From positions 597,771,968 through 597,835,967 of the forward strand of contig OZ010789.1 in the NCBI GenBank assembly GCA_963932465.1: DNA of 64,000 bases. The letters are read 5' to 3'. The notes under the pieces are model-generated. The model worked only from the letters and a program-made list of their open reading frames with translations, was not told where the DNA came from and searched no databases. Source of the DNA: Maratus speciosus. Lineage: Eukaryota; Arthropoda; Arachnida; Araneae; Salticidae. A program made the position numbers and the translations under genes. This document shows, in pieces, positions 10,261-22,396 of this stretch (within the stretch, counting starts at the first letter, position 1; every line of letters starts with the position of its first letter).

Positions 10261-11780
10261 TTTTTTTTTTCACTTTCCAACGAAGTAAAAAAACGTTTAT
10301 GACTTCAGTTTTTCTGTTCATTTGCCCGTCTACCCGTGCTCGTAAATGTTTTCTGACTGATTGCCTCGAAATTTTAATATGCTTTTAACTATTACTATAG
10401 ATTTACCTCTCTTGGAAATGAAATGGTTAGCATTTATAGTTCTTTTACAGGAGCTGTCAAAAATATTCCGTTTCATTACTGTCAATGAGAAAAATTCGTT
10501 TATAGTACATGACACTACCGTTTCAAACACAATGAAATTTATATGCCTTTATAACGTTCATTAAAACATGCTTTCTGTAAAATATGGGGAGTAAGATATT
10601 CATCATTCAGTTACTGGGTCGCACAACAAATTCTGTTACATGGTGGTTTACTGGGAAAAATCGATCAAAATGTATTTTACTGATGTTACACTCTGACAAA
10701 TGTAACGAAATTTACATGTGTTACTGATGTGAACTGTAAGTTCCTCAAACAAAAATATGATGTGCATATTTTAAGTGCATTGAATGCATGATGTGCGTGA
10801 TGTGCAAGACATGATGTGTATGCAGTGCATGATGCGCGAGACATGATGTGTATGCAGTGCATGATGTGCAAGACATGATGTGTATGCAGTGCATGATGTG
10901 CATGCAATAGATGATGTGCAATGCATGGTGCGTATTTTTTGATGTGCATTGATGTGCATTTTTTATGTACATGAAAGGATGATGTGCATTTTTTGTACAT
11001 TTAAAGGGATACACAAATGAATTCTTTTATAATAACGTCTATGAGCGATAAATGCTACAAGTGAAGTTTCAACTTTCGTTTGCGTTTTTTACTTTAACTG
11101 AATTCTTTGCACATTACCTGATGTGTATAAATTATGTTTAAGCTATAAATGTCTACACAAAGGAATTCAAAAGTATCCCTGACTATCAGAGTAAATTGCT
11201 TAAGGGTAGTTTTTAATTGTGTTATGCATTTTCCTAATGAACTATATTTAGTATGCCAACAGAAGGTTGTGAAATATAATCAAATTCATATACAGAGCTA
11301 CTCAAGGAATAAGGCAATTTGCCATTTTAGGCTGGTAATTTGTGGAAGAGCATTTAAAGGGCTGTAGTTCGTTGAATTAAATTGTAGCCTAATATTTTGC
11401 GAGAATAAAAATCTTTGCATAATATACAGGTCTGTACAAAAAAATTCGAGTGTAACACCATCCATTCGCGTAAATTGCAAATTTAGAGATCTTACACAAT
11501 GCTGCACAAAACAATTCGACTATTATTTTTACTATGGAAGGTAATTACTACAATTGGATATTCAAATGCGTTATATATTTTATAAACTGTTTACTTGTGT
11601 ATCATCTTTCAAATTATTTAATGACGAAGTTCCTTTGCAGTTTTATGGATGTGTTGGAAAATCTTTGATAATATAAGCTTGATACATGATGTTTTGTTCT
11701 TGTTATATTTTAATAACAATTACTAAGAACTCAATGAAAATTAAGACTGTTTAATACATCTCTCGCAGAGAAACCTTATT
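10261..11780 (+). repeat. Dispersed repeat family A, copy 2 (longest, with internal minisatellite)
   Basis: The head (10261-10690) has TTTATGACTTCAGTTT, a CCGTGCTCGTAAAT box and two sub-repeats of the type TTTACAGG...CAAAAATATTCCGTTTCATTAC. After a minisatellite, the tail at 11149-11780 matches 43150-43530: GTTATGCATTTTCCTAATGA, then AAGGTAATTACTACAATTGG, then TGTGTTGGAAAATCTTTGATA. The short open frames here are in phase with nothing conserved in the other copies. Confidence 0.6.
10770..10960. repeat. Minisatellite, 32 bp unit, about 5 units
   Basis: The unit is built on GATGTGTATGCAGTGCATGA followed by TGTGCAAGACAT, with nearly exact copies at 10809-10905 and shorter degenerate versions on both sides. 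It is purine-pyrimidine alternating (TG/CA rich). Three overlapping minus-strand frames full of His, Cys and Met come from it and are not genes. Confidence 0.9.
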
Positions 11781-13777
11781 TTATAAATCACATATGATTT
11801 TTTAAAAAGTGTTTTCGATTTATTTATTACCAACGCAGAGAGGCGATAGTACACATCAAGAATAACACTTTTTATAACAGAACTTGGAGTTTCAATTCCT
11901 TTATTCATACAATATTACACTTTAATCGAGTCAAGATACGATAATGGAAATTTGAAGAGATCACGTTACGTTGTTTGAAATGGGATAACCGTGCGATAAT
12001 CGCTTGAAGAGTACTTAATCAGTAGTAGTATTTCCACAGTTAACCATACTAGAAAGTGTAGAGATTCACATTTTTTTTCACTTTGGAAGTTGAAATTTCT
12101 GCCACATCTATTGATGGTATCATATTTGAAATTTAGAAAAGGTGATTTTTTTTAATCATTTGGAAAAATGGTTATTGTTCTCGTCAGGGTAGGAAATCAA
12201 AAGCATATCTGAAGCTTTTTATTGGTTTAATCCGCATTTTATTCGTTTTCTGATTAGTATATACAGTAATCTGTATTTCCCTTTAATATCAACAGAGATG
12301 GATACCTTCTGTTGCCACTATGACAAAAAAGTAATAAAAACTACAAAAAAAAATTAATAACTCAGAAACAAATTGAGATACAGCTTTCAAATAAATTGCA
12401 TTTAAAAGTACATTTTTTCTCTATACGACGATGTAAAAAGTAATATTGTGGGATGTTTAGAAGTTTAAGAATGAAATTTCATTTAAAATTGGTAGTCAGA
12501 TTTCTTGGAAATCTGACGATGGAAAAGCCTTTTCCCGAATAGCCAAAGAAATGCTTGGATAATACGTAAGTTTCAGGTGCATAATTGCGTACGAGTCGCA
12601 GGCGATTTTTTGTCGCTTGGAAATTTTACGTGTAATAACACTATTAATGTTTAATTCAAAGCGTACGTAATGTATGGTCAACTCCGTGTGATTTTTTATA
12701 TCTTAAATTTTAGTCTTTGAAAAAATCATTTTGCAAATGGCCGTTGTAATTTGTTAAATTGCTTTTTGTTGTTGTTGTTGTTGTTGTTAGTGTTTTGTTT
12801 TAATTGTGGAAGTGTGTTCGCTTTTTTTCAAAGTTGTAATGGAAATCAGATTATCAGATCAAAAAAATTGGAGACCTCTGTATTTTTGTATAATTAAGAC
12901 ACATGGAGTAAGGACGACGTTCCGTTCCAAAATTTGCTCTGTTCTCACACATACTACAGATATTCTAAGATTTTCACCATATTTAAACTTGCATATTTAA
13001 ATTTCATTTGGCATTTCATAAAACTAAAATCAGCGTAATAATAATCTTTTCTTTTTCAGTGCAGCTAAACCAAAACCCTTGCCCACAGTTTAAATTCTGG
13101 ATTTTGCTAAGAACACTTCGAAAGGGGGTTGGGAAGTTGCAACGCCGCCTTGGTCCGTGCGCGTTTTTTCAGATAGGTTTTTAATTATCTTCCAAAGACC
13201 CGGGAGGCGTACTGTGAGATCCACTGAATGTAAAGTACTGAGAATCCCATAGTATTTATGTAATTAATTCAAACTAAACTTGTCTGTTTTTAATAATTTT
13301 ACGTTTATTGCTTTTATACGGGGCATTGTATTGTAAAAATATATCATTTAAAGTTGTTATCTGGGCTTTAAAAGCTGATAGTACATAGAGTTCAAGCCCT
13401 TGTTATTATGTATGTCCAGACATTCCGTGTCTTTAAGGGTTAATATCTTGGTTAATTACCGACGATTATTTTTGAAAAATTCTTATCAAAAATGCTTTAA
13501 TACTTCTGCTAAGATAAATACCTCCAGTGCTCCTCAACACGTTTGCTGAATGCCTGTCTCTAACGGAAAAATGCGCTTTTCTCAAAGACTATGTGACCTA
13601 AGATAATCGCTACAGCTTTCCTGCAAGGTTTATATTAACGTCTACTGCCACTATTTTTTTTTTCATAATTTTAGTTTCAGTAGATTCGGAAATAGAGGGT
13701 CGAGGACATATTTTTTCACTACATTTTTGATGATATATCTGAAAATATAATACCTAAAATTAAAAGAAATGTATTTT
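11781..13777. other. AT-rich region with a (GTT)n microsatellite
   Basis: (GTT)n lies at about 12766-12789. The box CAAATGGCCGTTGTAATTTG at 12735-12754 is repeated in similar form near 32992. A GC-richer patch at 13110-13215 has no open frame or repeat structure I can name. No genes are seen. Confidence 0.5.
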
Positions 13778-14873
13778 TAGCTCACAGGCTATAAAAGCCT
13801 GAGAGCTAACGTGCCCGCCCGTTCTGTATGTATGTATGTATGTACGTACGTATGTACGTAACGCGATAACTCTTGATAGAAACACCCGATTTGCTTCAAA
13901 AAAATTTTCTAGGTTCATTGCTCTTCCCTGGCTCTTTTTGGGAGTTCATTGGTTAAAAGGATAAAGAGCGGAAAGGGGGGGGGGATAGTCCACCCCCCTT
14001 AATTCAGATAAATGGGTTTTTCATGCAGAATGATTCGATTTGCTCCGAATTTGGTATACCGGTTTATTATGTTAAGGAACTTCCCTGATTAGATTTGGAG
14101 GTTCGTTGGTTAAGGATAAAGGGGAAAAAGGGAGTTACTCCCCCCCCCCCCTTAATTCAGATAAATGGGTTTTTCATGCAGAATGATTCGATTTGCTCCT
14201 AATTCGGTATACCGGTTTATTATGTTAGCCCCTTCGGGACGGGAGCCTTTTACGAAATTTTTAATCTTTTGTCATCGTTTTTTAAAAACAGAAATTTGTG
14301 TCTTCTTGAATCGAGAAAATGCGTTGATTAAATATGGCAAATTTTACAGTAAAATTTTACTGGTGAGGAAAAACAAGGAATCTGAGAGCTTTGTGCGGCA
14401 CGTATACGTGTCGCTCGTCCCCAACGGGTTAAGGAGCTTCCCTGATTAGTTTTGAATGTTAATTGGTTAAGGATAAAAGAGGAAAGGGGGCTAGTCCACC
14501 CCCCTTAATTTTAGATAAACGGGTTTTTCATGCAGAATTATTCGATTTGCTTCAAATTTGGTATACCGGTTTATTATGTTAAGGAGCTTCCCTGATTCGT
14601 TTTGGGTATTCATTGGTTAAGTATAAAGGGGGGCTAGTCCACCCACTTAATTTAGATAGATGTGGGGTTTTTTTTGCAGGATTATTCGATTTGCTCCGAA
14701 TTTGGTATACCGGTTTATTATGTTAAGGAGCTTCCCTGATTAGATTTGGAGGTTCACTGGTTAAGTATAAAGGGGGAAACGCGGGCTAATTCTCCTTCAC
14801 TTATTTTTTTGAGGGGCATTATTCTTTAAAATAAGAGTACAATATACAATTAGTGTGAATAGCCTGTGAGCTC
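13778..14873. repeat. Inverted-repeat-bounded element with hairpin end and tandem core units
   Basis: TAGCTCACAGGCTAT at 13778-13792 is mirrored by ATAGCCTGTGAGCT at 14859-14872. The left end also folds on itself (GCTCACAGGCT with AGCCTGAGAGC, 13780-13806). Next come a (TATG)n/(TACG)n tract and a box AACGCGATAACTCTTGATAG. Then about five units of 140-155 bp follow, marked by GATAAATGGGTTTTTCATGC, TTTGGTATACCGGTTTATTA and TTCCCTGATTAG. Most units also carry a G or C tract. One unit is interrupted by a MITE (14229-14428). A copy of the hairpin end lies inverted at 35655-35790. There is no transposase, and the class is unknown. Confidence 0.8.
14229..14428. mobile_element. piggyBac-like MITE, 200 bp, inserted in a tandem unit
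   Basis: The left end is CCCCTTCGGGACGGG and the right end, reverse-complemented, is CCCGTTGGGGACGAG. TTAA follows the right end (14429-14432), and TTAG, one base off, precedes the left end (14225-14228). Neighbouring units read TATGTTAAGGAGCTTCCC straight through, which is the empty site. A 12-base palindrome CACGTATACGTG lies near the right end. The open frame crossing it is not a gene. Confidence 0.78.
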
Positions 14874-14879
14874 AATGCC

Positions 14880-15800
14880 ATCAGTTTAGCTGGGCACTTT
14901 TCTTTTTTTTAATTTAGTGTTACGAAAGCTTTCATACGATACCATACACAATATATAAATAAAATATTATTTTTTTCAAGTAGCTTAATTAGCCCCTATA
15001 TATTTTTCCTAAATATATTTGTGAATTTGTAATAATCTATAAATATGTGGGCCAGTAGTCTTTATTACTTCTCCCACTTTGAACATCCCACGTTCCATAC
15101 TTTACCAGCAAAATAATTGTGACAGACAGACACAAGACTGATCTCATAATGGTTCCGGTTTTACTTTTTTTAAGTACGAAAGCCTAAAAATGCTCAAAAT
15201 TTCATCATCATTGTTAATTGTATTTAAAAAGTAATGTGTATTGTTTATCATTCGATATTTAAATTGTTTTAAATATTTTATTTAAATTACCTTTAATAAT
15301 TTTTACACAGTTGTTTTATTTTTACATTATTTTGTTGTCTTTATTTTATATAAATATTTAAATAAACTGTTGTCTGAAGTAACTTTGCCTTCATTTTTTC
15401 TTTTATAGAATGAATGGATGAAAATCCACAATTAGCAAGATATTTAGGCTGCATATCCTTGTAAGGATTTCTAAATACACAAAATGAAAGCAATCTTCAA
15501 ATTGGATTTAAGCAATTTTTCGATTTCTTGAAGTAATCAAAATTTATTTTAGCAGTTTAATTAAAAAAGGCATGAAATCGCTTTAAAACTTTTAATGGTA
15601 TTTAAAGAGCAATGCACTGTAATATTTACAACAATGAAGGGAATACAAACTGTGCTTTTGTGATAATTATATAAAACTAATTCATCAAGAATAGCACTTT
15701 ACACAAATAAAAAATTACTTATTCATTAAATGGATTAGGAAGTTATTTAAAAATTCTAACCTCTGAGTATACTTGGAAAAATATGTGGAAAATTGAAATA
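14880..15800. other. AT-rich spacer
   Basis: No genes, tandem repeats or paired inverted repeats are visible. Confidence 0.45.
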
Positions 15801-15839
15801 TATCAAAACCCTAAAACCGCATAAAAAAAACACTGTGCC

Positions 15840-16400
15840 TTATTTACATGCTGTATGTATTTATCGGAATCCTCAAATGGGGGGCGGGGGGACTTTTTAA
15901 AATTAACAATTTTCACTTTTCCGTTTTTTCGAGAAATATTATTTTTATTTTTAGAATATAACAGTTGTTTTCCAGACAGAAAAAAAAAAGATAAAAATAA
16001 ACCTAGATTGAAATGCTCCAAATACATTGGAATAGCTTTTGTTTATATGAAAATACCCTTTAATACACAATTTATAATGTCTAACAAAATTCCTTCGAAA
16101 AGTCAAAATTGCATGTTTTACAATTTGAATTATTTTAAAATGTATTTCAGATGCAACATCATTGGAACAAAAGAAACTGAATAAATATTGGCTCTGTTCA
16201 TCGATTTTATGATCAGCATTTGTATGTACTTTACTTAATGGACTAGTAGCATATAATCTCCACAAAGAAGGAATAATATTGAGTACTTTAAAAAGAAACA
16301 ATCTTAAATATTCTAAAGCTTCCTTTTGAAGAAATGCTTCTCAATGAATCTCTTGTACAATTTTAGTGTCATTGGAAGTTTTAGGCTGAAAGATTTCAAA
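15840..16400 (+). repeat. Dispersed repeat family C, copy 1
   Basis: GTATTTATCGGAATCCTCAA near 15855 resembles TGTTTATCGAAATACTCAAA near 17810. The tail with TTTTATGATCAGCATTTG and TTTACTTAATGGACTAG (16204-16245) resembles 18175-18215 and 34235-34280. It is an old, diverged, non-coding repeat, called from a few shared boxes only. The overlapping frames on both strands here are AT-driven. Confidence 0.4.
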
Positions 16401-17740
16401 CTAATTGTTCGAAGGAATTATTAATAAAGGGTATATTACTTAGATTACTACTTTTGGCGTCTTTAACTCATAAATTGCATGGCATAGCAAGTAAGGTACC
16501 ATTTAAGCAAAGCAAGCAAGGTATTTTATGCGCCGAAATTCTCTTGCATAACAACAGTTTTAAGGGTTACGTACGTTTTGAACAAAAAGTAGGGTTTCAA
16601 GATAGTTAACTCTATTATTACAAAGCTATGCATAGAGATTTTTGCTTTAAAGTATAAAGCAATGATCATTAACAAAATTAAGAATGAATGCAAATATAAA
16701 AAAGTGATTTATCAGATGTTCAATAGTTATAAAAAAAATAAAGCAGTCGAATTAAAAAAGCCTGGAAGTCATGCACTAGCTAAATCTACAACAGAAATCT
16801 TCCGCTATGTAACGAGTCCCTTCAATAAAAATCCTTCTGTTTTCAGCAATGCAGATGCTAAACATTTCAAATTAAAGTGTATTATAAATTTATATATTTA
16901 ATGTATATTAAATTGGAAACAGTCTGAGAATTATATGTTTTGATAAAAAAAAAAAAAAAAAACCTGAATTATAATTCTCTCAGAATCAGTGAAAAATCAG
17001 AGTGCCAAAGCGTCTGATCAAGAAGTAAGATTACTTAAGTAAGAATTTTATATTAGCAAATTAATTATATATATAATAATTCTTACTCCCTTTTACATGT
17101 AATCCACAAATTGTTTTGCATTGCAATTATTTTTTCATTTTGAAAATGGTTAACGGTCACTGCTTTATCTTTTCCAATTAAAGGACACCATTTTTACAAA
17201 TACTTCATTTTCTTCTCGTCGTATACTGCGATAAAATGATCACCATAAAAAATATTGTATTACGAATTAATAATCATTGTGTTACTTACTTTAAAGAAAG
17301 ATGAAATATTAAATATGCGACATTTTGGACACAATAAAATTCAAACATTAATAACCCTGCTGTTAGTTTGAACCTTGTTTAAACACACAATATTTAAAGG
17401 ATAACTCTGGAAAACACTGATCAATTCAAATGTCATTGAGCACAAATCTGTCATTTAACAATTAGAAAATAAAGATATTGAAAATTTACTAACACTTCTA
17501 TAATGTTTCCTATTTTGGTGTTTATTATTTTTTAAGGTTCATTTTTGCAAGGTAAATTCCACATATGTACTACATATATAATTTTGAATGAATATATATT
17601 TAAGAATTTAACATATATTCTTAGGTAAATTCATATGTATAAGATTGTAATATGAAATACTGTACAGTGAATAGAAAAAAAAGTCTAACCTAAAATGATA
17701 TTTTTAGGAAGTTCTAAAAATCAAGCAATAACTGTAAAGA
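16401..17740. other. AT-rich region without recognisable genes
   Basis: There is one plus-strand frame of 79 codons at 16662-16901, rich in Lys and Asn, with no motif I know and no supporting context. An A run lies at 16946-16962. Nothing else is seen. Confidence 0.45.
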
Positions 17741-17799
17741 CAGTATACAAATTATATATTTAAAATAAATCTGAATGCAAATTAATAAATGCGATGAAT

Positions 17800-18270
17800 A
17801 GTTTGTTGTGTTTATCGAAATACTCAAATAGGTAGTTTTTAAAATGATGTAAAACCTTTACTTTTCATTTCATTTTGAAATCGGATTATAGAAGTTTTAT
17901 TTTCATACTAAAACATTATAAATCATTAAATTTCTACTAAAAATTTAAAATTCAACTTTGAATGAAATGGGTTACCTAAATATGACTTTTATTTAGTGTT
18001 ATTTTCAGTGTCGAGGACAACACTGGGAGAACAGCACATAAATATAATTTCTGTGCACATTTTTAATTGCGCTGTAAGATTTATTCGAAAACTAAGCACA
18101 TATTTACTTTGTTTTCAGATGCATACTCATTTCCAAAATATTAACTAAATAAATATGGTATTTCTGTTGATAGTTTTTATGATTAGTGATTGTCCATTGT
18201 ATTTTACGGACTAGTTGTATGAATGATACTGCTTTAAAAAAATAAATATGCTAAAGCATTATTTTTGAAA
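17800..18270 (+). repeat. Dispersed repeat family C, copy 2
   Basis: It shares the TTATCGAAATACTCAAA head and the TTTTATGATTAGTGATTGTC and ACGGACTAGTTGTATGAATG tail boxes with the copies at 15840-16400 and 34170-34400, in the same order. Confidence 0.4.
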
Positions 18271-18506
18271 TATTAATCTGAAGGAATTTCTTTACTATAT
18301 ACAGGATGTATCTGAAAAAGGGGGCAAAACTTTTCGGAGTAATAGAACGCAGCTATTCGAGCAAAATTTGTTACTGAATGTATGGTCTGAACGCAAGCGG
18401 TGACAAATTAAAAAGTAGTTTTCCACTGTCGGAGTTAAAGAATTAACACAAGAATGAGAGCAGACACTTCAGAAAATTTTTTATTAACAGTAATGTAATT
18501 AATGTA

Positions 18507-19206
18507 CAGTCGTGAAAAAAAAGTAAACACCCCCAACTAACTCCTCAACAAATTATCGTAGAAGAAAGTTACTGGTACCGAACGATTGGAAATAAAGTCT
18601 ACTTTTAAATGATCTATATAAAATTTGCTTAGAGGGCCATCTAAATAATAAAACGAACCATAACTTTGTTTTTTTCAATAGAAGTACACAATTCTGACAG
18701 CATAAATTAACACTACACCCTTCAATTAGCCTAAAAACAAATTTTTATGCAATTCGTGCCATAAGTTTCCGAGAAATTATTCATTTTAAAACGAGCGTAT
18801 TTTAAGGGCTGTATCCAAATTAAAGTTCCGTACTTGATTGTTAACCGAGAGAGCCCCCTTCTTGATCAAGGCACGTGAAGCGCCACTCAAGGAGCCAATG
18901 AAGCCTGTTAGATTACAGGATAGCAGAATAAATTTCAAAATATCTACTCACTTCTATCATAGACGGCCCCTTAAACCACCATTTTGCCGCTTTTTAAGCA
19001 TAATTTGAAAACTACTTGGAAGAAAAATGTGAAATTTTGGATTTCCATAAAGTAGGACTTAATAAATCTAAATCCACCAAAAAAATTGTAGGTTGCAATT
19101 CATAATTTTTTTGAAAATTAATTTAATAATTCATAAATCATATCATAAAATTATGAAAATTGCAAATTCAGCATATTTGTGTTTGGGTATATTAGTATTA
19201 TTGCTA

Positions 19207-19246
<40 letters not shown>

Positions 19247-19601
19247 CACATTAGGAGCATAATTCCAGGAGATATAAATAAAAATATGTAAATGCAATTT
19301 AACATTACAAGCACTAAATTTTGAATGTTTATAATTCAAAAGCTTATCATTCAAATAACTTGAAATTTGGTGTCTAGGCATAGTTTGAACCGAAGATTTG
19401 AAATATCACGTTAAAATTGGGTATTGCCATTGAAAAAAATGAGGTTTGGATTCATTTTAATATGTAGATGGCCTCTTAAGAAAATTTTATATACATCATT
19501 TAAAAGTAGACTTTATTTCCAATCGTTCGGTACCGGTAACTTTCGTCTACGATAATTTGTTGAGGAGTTTGTAGGGGGTGTTTATTTTTTTCCCGCTACT
19601 G
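18507..19601. mobile_element. Younger Tc1/mariner-type non-autonomous element, 1,095 bp
   Basis: The ends CAGTCGTGAAAAAAAAGTAA and TTTTTTTCCCGCTACTG are flanked by TA on both sides (18505-18506, 19602-19603). The inverted repeats are long, about 150 bp: ACCCCC, CTCCTCAACAAATTATCGTA, GGTACCGAACGATTGGAAAT and TTTAAATGAT all recur inverted at 19495-19580. The core has an A run at 19208-19245 and no transposase. Confidence 0.85.
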
Positions 19602-19609
19602 TACATGGT

Positions 19610-19890
19610 CAAAGAAATTGCACAAAAGGTCTTCTTCCAGCTGTAATGCAAGCTTCCTATCTGCGGGATAAGAACATACGCACATTTGCGAATACACCCG
19701 GTATTTCCCAAATATCGCCGGCAACAACGTCAATCCTGGCGACTAGATCCATATCGGTTTCAATGGGTCACTCGTAAATTAGGCTTTTCATATGGCACCA
19801 CAGGAAAAAATCCAAACACGGGAGATCCGGCGATGTTGGTGGCCAAGCTATGGGACCATGTCGACCAATCCATCGGCCTGAGACAGTGGA
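19610..19890 (-). pseudogene. Transposase C-terminal remnant, mariner-type DDE family
   Basis: On the minus strand, from about 19880 downwards, the frames give RWIGRHGPIAW, PPTSPDLPCLDFFLW, HMKSLIYE, a stop, and PIETDMDLVARI, ending near 19640. SPDL..LDFFLW..KS is the usual block around the third catalytic residue of a Tc1/mariner transposase subfamily that is common in arthropods. The catalytic Asp of SPDL and a following LD pair are visible. At least two stops and a frameshift are present, and the N-terminal HTH and the first two catalytic Asp are missing. It belongs to the older of the two nested elements. The overlapping plus-strand open frame at 19686-20042 is its shadow. Confidence 0.68.
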
Positions 19891-19995
19891 AAATGTCCTT
19901 TTATCTTCTCATCGTTTGTATTCCGACCATTTTCTCGTATAGCTGCATCCTATCGCCCTGTAAAGTTTTGCCCACATTTTCAGATACACCTTGCA

Positions 19996-21515
19996 TATAT
20001 ATATATATATATTTATTTACCTTAAGAAGTGTTAAGTTTTAAAACAAGTACATATAACAATTTTAAAAGGATATATTTAAACAGATTGCTTGTTTCGTCT
20101 TCTTTGGTTGATATTAATTGTATTAAATAGAGGGTGTATTTAAATAGCTATATACTGTTTCAGCAAAGTAATTTACTGTTCCTGAAAAATATTACGTCAT
20201 TTTTATTTTTGAAAAACACCTAACGGGAATTAAAATATAAAAGTTAATTTATGATCTTACACCTAAATATTCAAATTCATATAATTTTATTCAAATAGGT
20301 TTCGTTTGCTCTTTTATTCCGCATAAATATTGAAAAAATAACGGAGTAGCAAAAATGATAATAAATATGCAGGAAATTTGAGAATAAATATCAGGACATT
20401 AAATATTGAATTTTAAATATCTTCAGTGAAAGAATAAAATTCTTTAGAAATAATTTTTTCTACTCATTAAAAGCAAAATTTTAGTTTTGTCAATACTTAT
20501 AACCGAATATACGGATCATGTTTATTCATATACTGCAGTGGCTAATTATAAATTGTTTGTTGCTTTCTTAACTAGATGTATTCCAGTGTATTTAATTATT
20601 ATGAATATTTGTGCATGGATATTTTACATCATTTTAAATATAAAAGAAATAAAATGTAATGTTTTCAAGTAGGAGTTTTATACCTTTCATAGACGGTTTT
20701 GCAAGACTTATTTTACTTTTGTATTTCCTGATACTTACTCCTTTGATAAAAACTTCTTTTGTGAGGAACATAAATCTGTATCTTGAAGATATATTTTTCC
20801 ACACTATCTCAAAATAATTGCCTATAAATTTCCGGATATGAAGAACATGTTTTTCTGTAAGATAGACATTTTATTCTATAACTTTATACTATAGAAATTA
20901 ACAAGGAAAACGTAATTTCCTTTAATTTCTGTTAACTGTATGCATCTGTATATTACAAATATAAAACTTGCATTATTTTGAAAAATATTTATACATCACT
21001 GAGAGAAATATGTTGAAAATATTATTGTTATTTAAAATGTATTGGTGCCATGGTAAGCGAACAAAATGACGTAAATTAAATTTAAAGTGAAAACACTTCA
21101 GAGTTTAGTGTTTGACACCGTGAAAAAAAAATACATGGAAATATTATTTGTATTGTAGCTCTCTGTCCTAACAAACGTACATCAGTACTTAAATATATGG
21201 AATAAATTTTTCATAAAATAATGGTATAAAGAAATTACATAATAATTTTGTATATGAATTAATACAATACTAACTTGTAGCATATACACTATTTCATTAA
21301 TTAAACAAAAGATCAATAGCTAATGATTAATTCAAAAATACAGAAAGATTCAAAATTTCAGTTAATGCTCAATTGAAATCAAGCAATGACTGCAATCTAT
21401 AAATAACTGAAGTATTAAAAACGTGATAGGCATGCTCCATACATAAAGTTCATTTTTTAAGGTGTCTGAGGACTCTTAAAATTCGAAAAAAAAAAAAATT
21501 GCAACATTTAATAAC

Positions 21516-21553
<38 letters not shown>

Positions 21554-22390
21554 ATTTAAAAACATAATTCTTATTGGGATTAAAAGTTAAAACTATGTTC
21601 TTTCATTTCATGTATTTAAAAAATTACAAGATGCAAAATTAGTATTTATGGGAGGTACCAAACTGTCAGAAATTTGTCGAGCAGAAAATTGGTGTAACAG
21701 CTTATGCGCAGGATTACAAAATAAATTTTGCAACCAGAATGCAATTTTTTTGTGCCTAATTATTATACTTCTTATTGTAATAATTAGCCTGAATTGTATT
21801 TAAAGCATTTGTATATTTTTGATAAAAATTTGCGTTTAGCTAATACATAATTTTGAAATTTTCAACAGTGCAATCACCTAAAAATATATATTTTAAACAA
21901 TAAAAGTGAAATTCTAGGTTCAGTATCTACAGACGAACACGGAACACATGGTTTGAAAATTTCAAGAAAACTATTCAGACATTTTTTTAGATATCCTGCG
22001 CGTTATTCCCAAAAACATCATTTGGAGAAAAATGTCTTCAAAGTTTCGGAAATGCTACTTCAGCTATTGAGCGGATATTATTCTAATAGCTATGACGTCT
22101 CTTCTAAAAGGAATTTCAAGGAAACGATCCTATCAAAATGTTCAGAAAAATTAGAAGTTTAGCATCAAAAAAATTTTTAATTTCGAACCTTTTGAAGCTT
22201 TAAATGTCCTGAGACACCTTAAAATATGATTAGATGTTTCCCTGTAAGAAGGAAATTAAAAAAATTAAATAGCCAGTTTGTTAAATTTAATTTAAATCAT
22301 TATATGCATGAAAATGGGTGGATATTGCATAATTAGAAGAAAATAAATATCGGACTGTTAAATGTAAATCTTATTGTGGTTGACATAAAT
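19996..22390. other. AT-rich region with (AT)n microsatellites
   Basis: (AT)n lies at 19993-20011 and 21521-21546. Several short open frames (20487-20672, 21953-22162) are AT-driven and unlike any family I know. No genes are seen. Confidence 0.5.
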
Positions 22391-22396
22391 ATATAG

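Larger units (their letters stand above)
18301..19995. mobile_element. Old mariner-type element, interrupted by a younger one
   Basis: The left end (18301-18432: GGATGTATCTGAAAAAGG, GGCAAAACTTTTC, GCAGCTATTCGAG, TTTTCCACTGTC) is mirrored at 19890-19995, giving terminal inverted repeats of roughly 110-130 bp. The right part carries a transposase C-terminal remnant on the minus strand. The middle is replaced by the element at 18507-19601. With that insert removed, about 600 bp of the old element remain, so it was already internally deleted or lost its 5' coding half. Confidence 0.72.

Noticed and set aside
10686..11014. Three overlapping His/Cys-rich minus-strand frames
   Set aside because: They are translations of the 32-bp minisatellite in three phases; no metal-binding protein is implied.
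13430..13445. AAGGGTTAA, like the right end of the TTAA-type MITEs
   Set aside because: No matching TTAA-CCC end lies 190-210 bp to the left.
14165..14449. 94-codon plus-strand frame
   Set aside because: It starts in a tandem unit, crosses the MITE at 14229-14428 and ends in the next unit; no protein could be conserved across such a junction.
13820..14800. Regularly spaced repeats as a CRISPR-like array
   Set aside because: The units are 140-155 bp, diverged along their whole length and eukaryotic in context; there are no short constant repeats with unique spacers.
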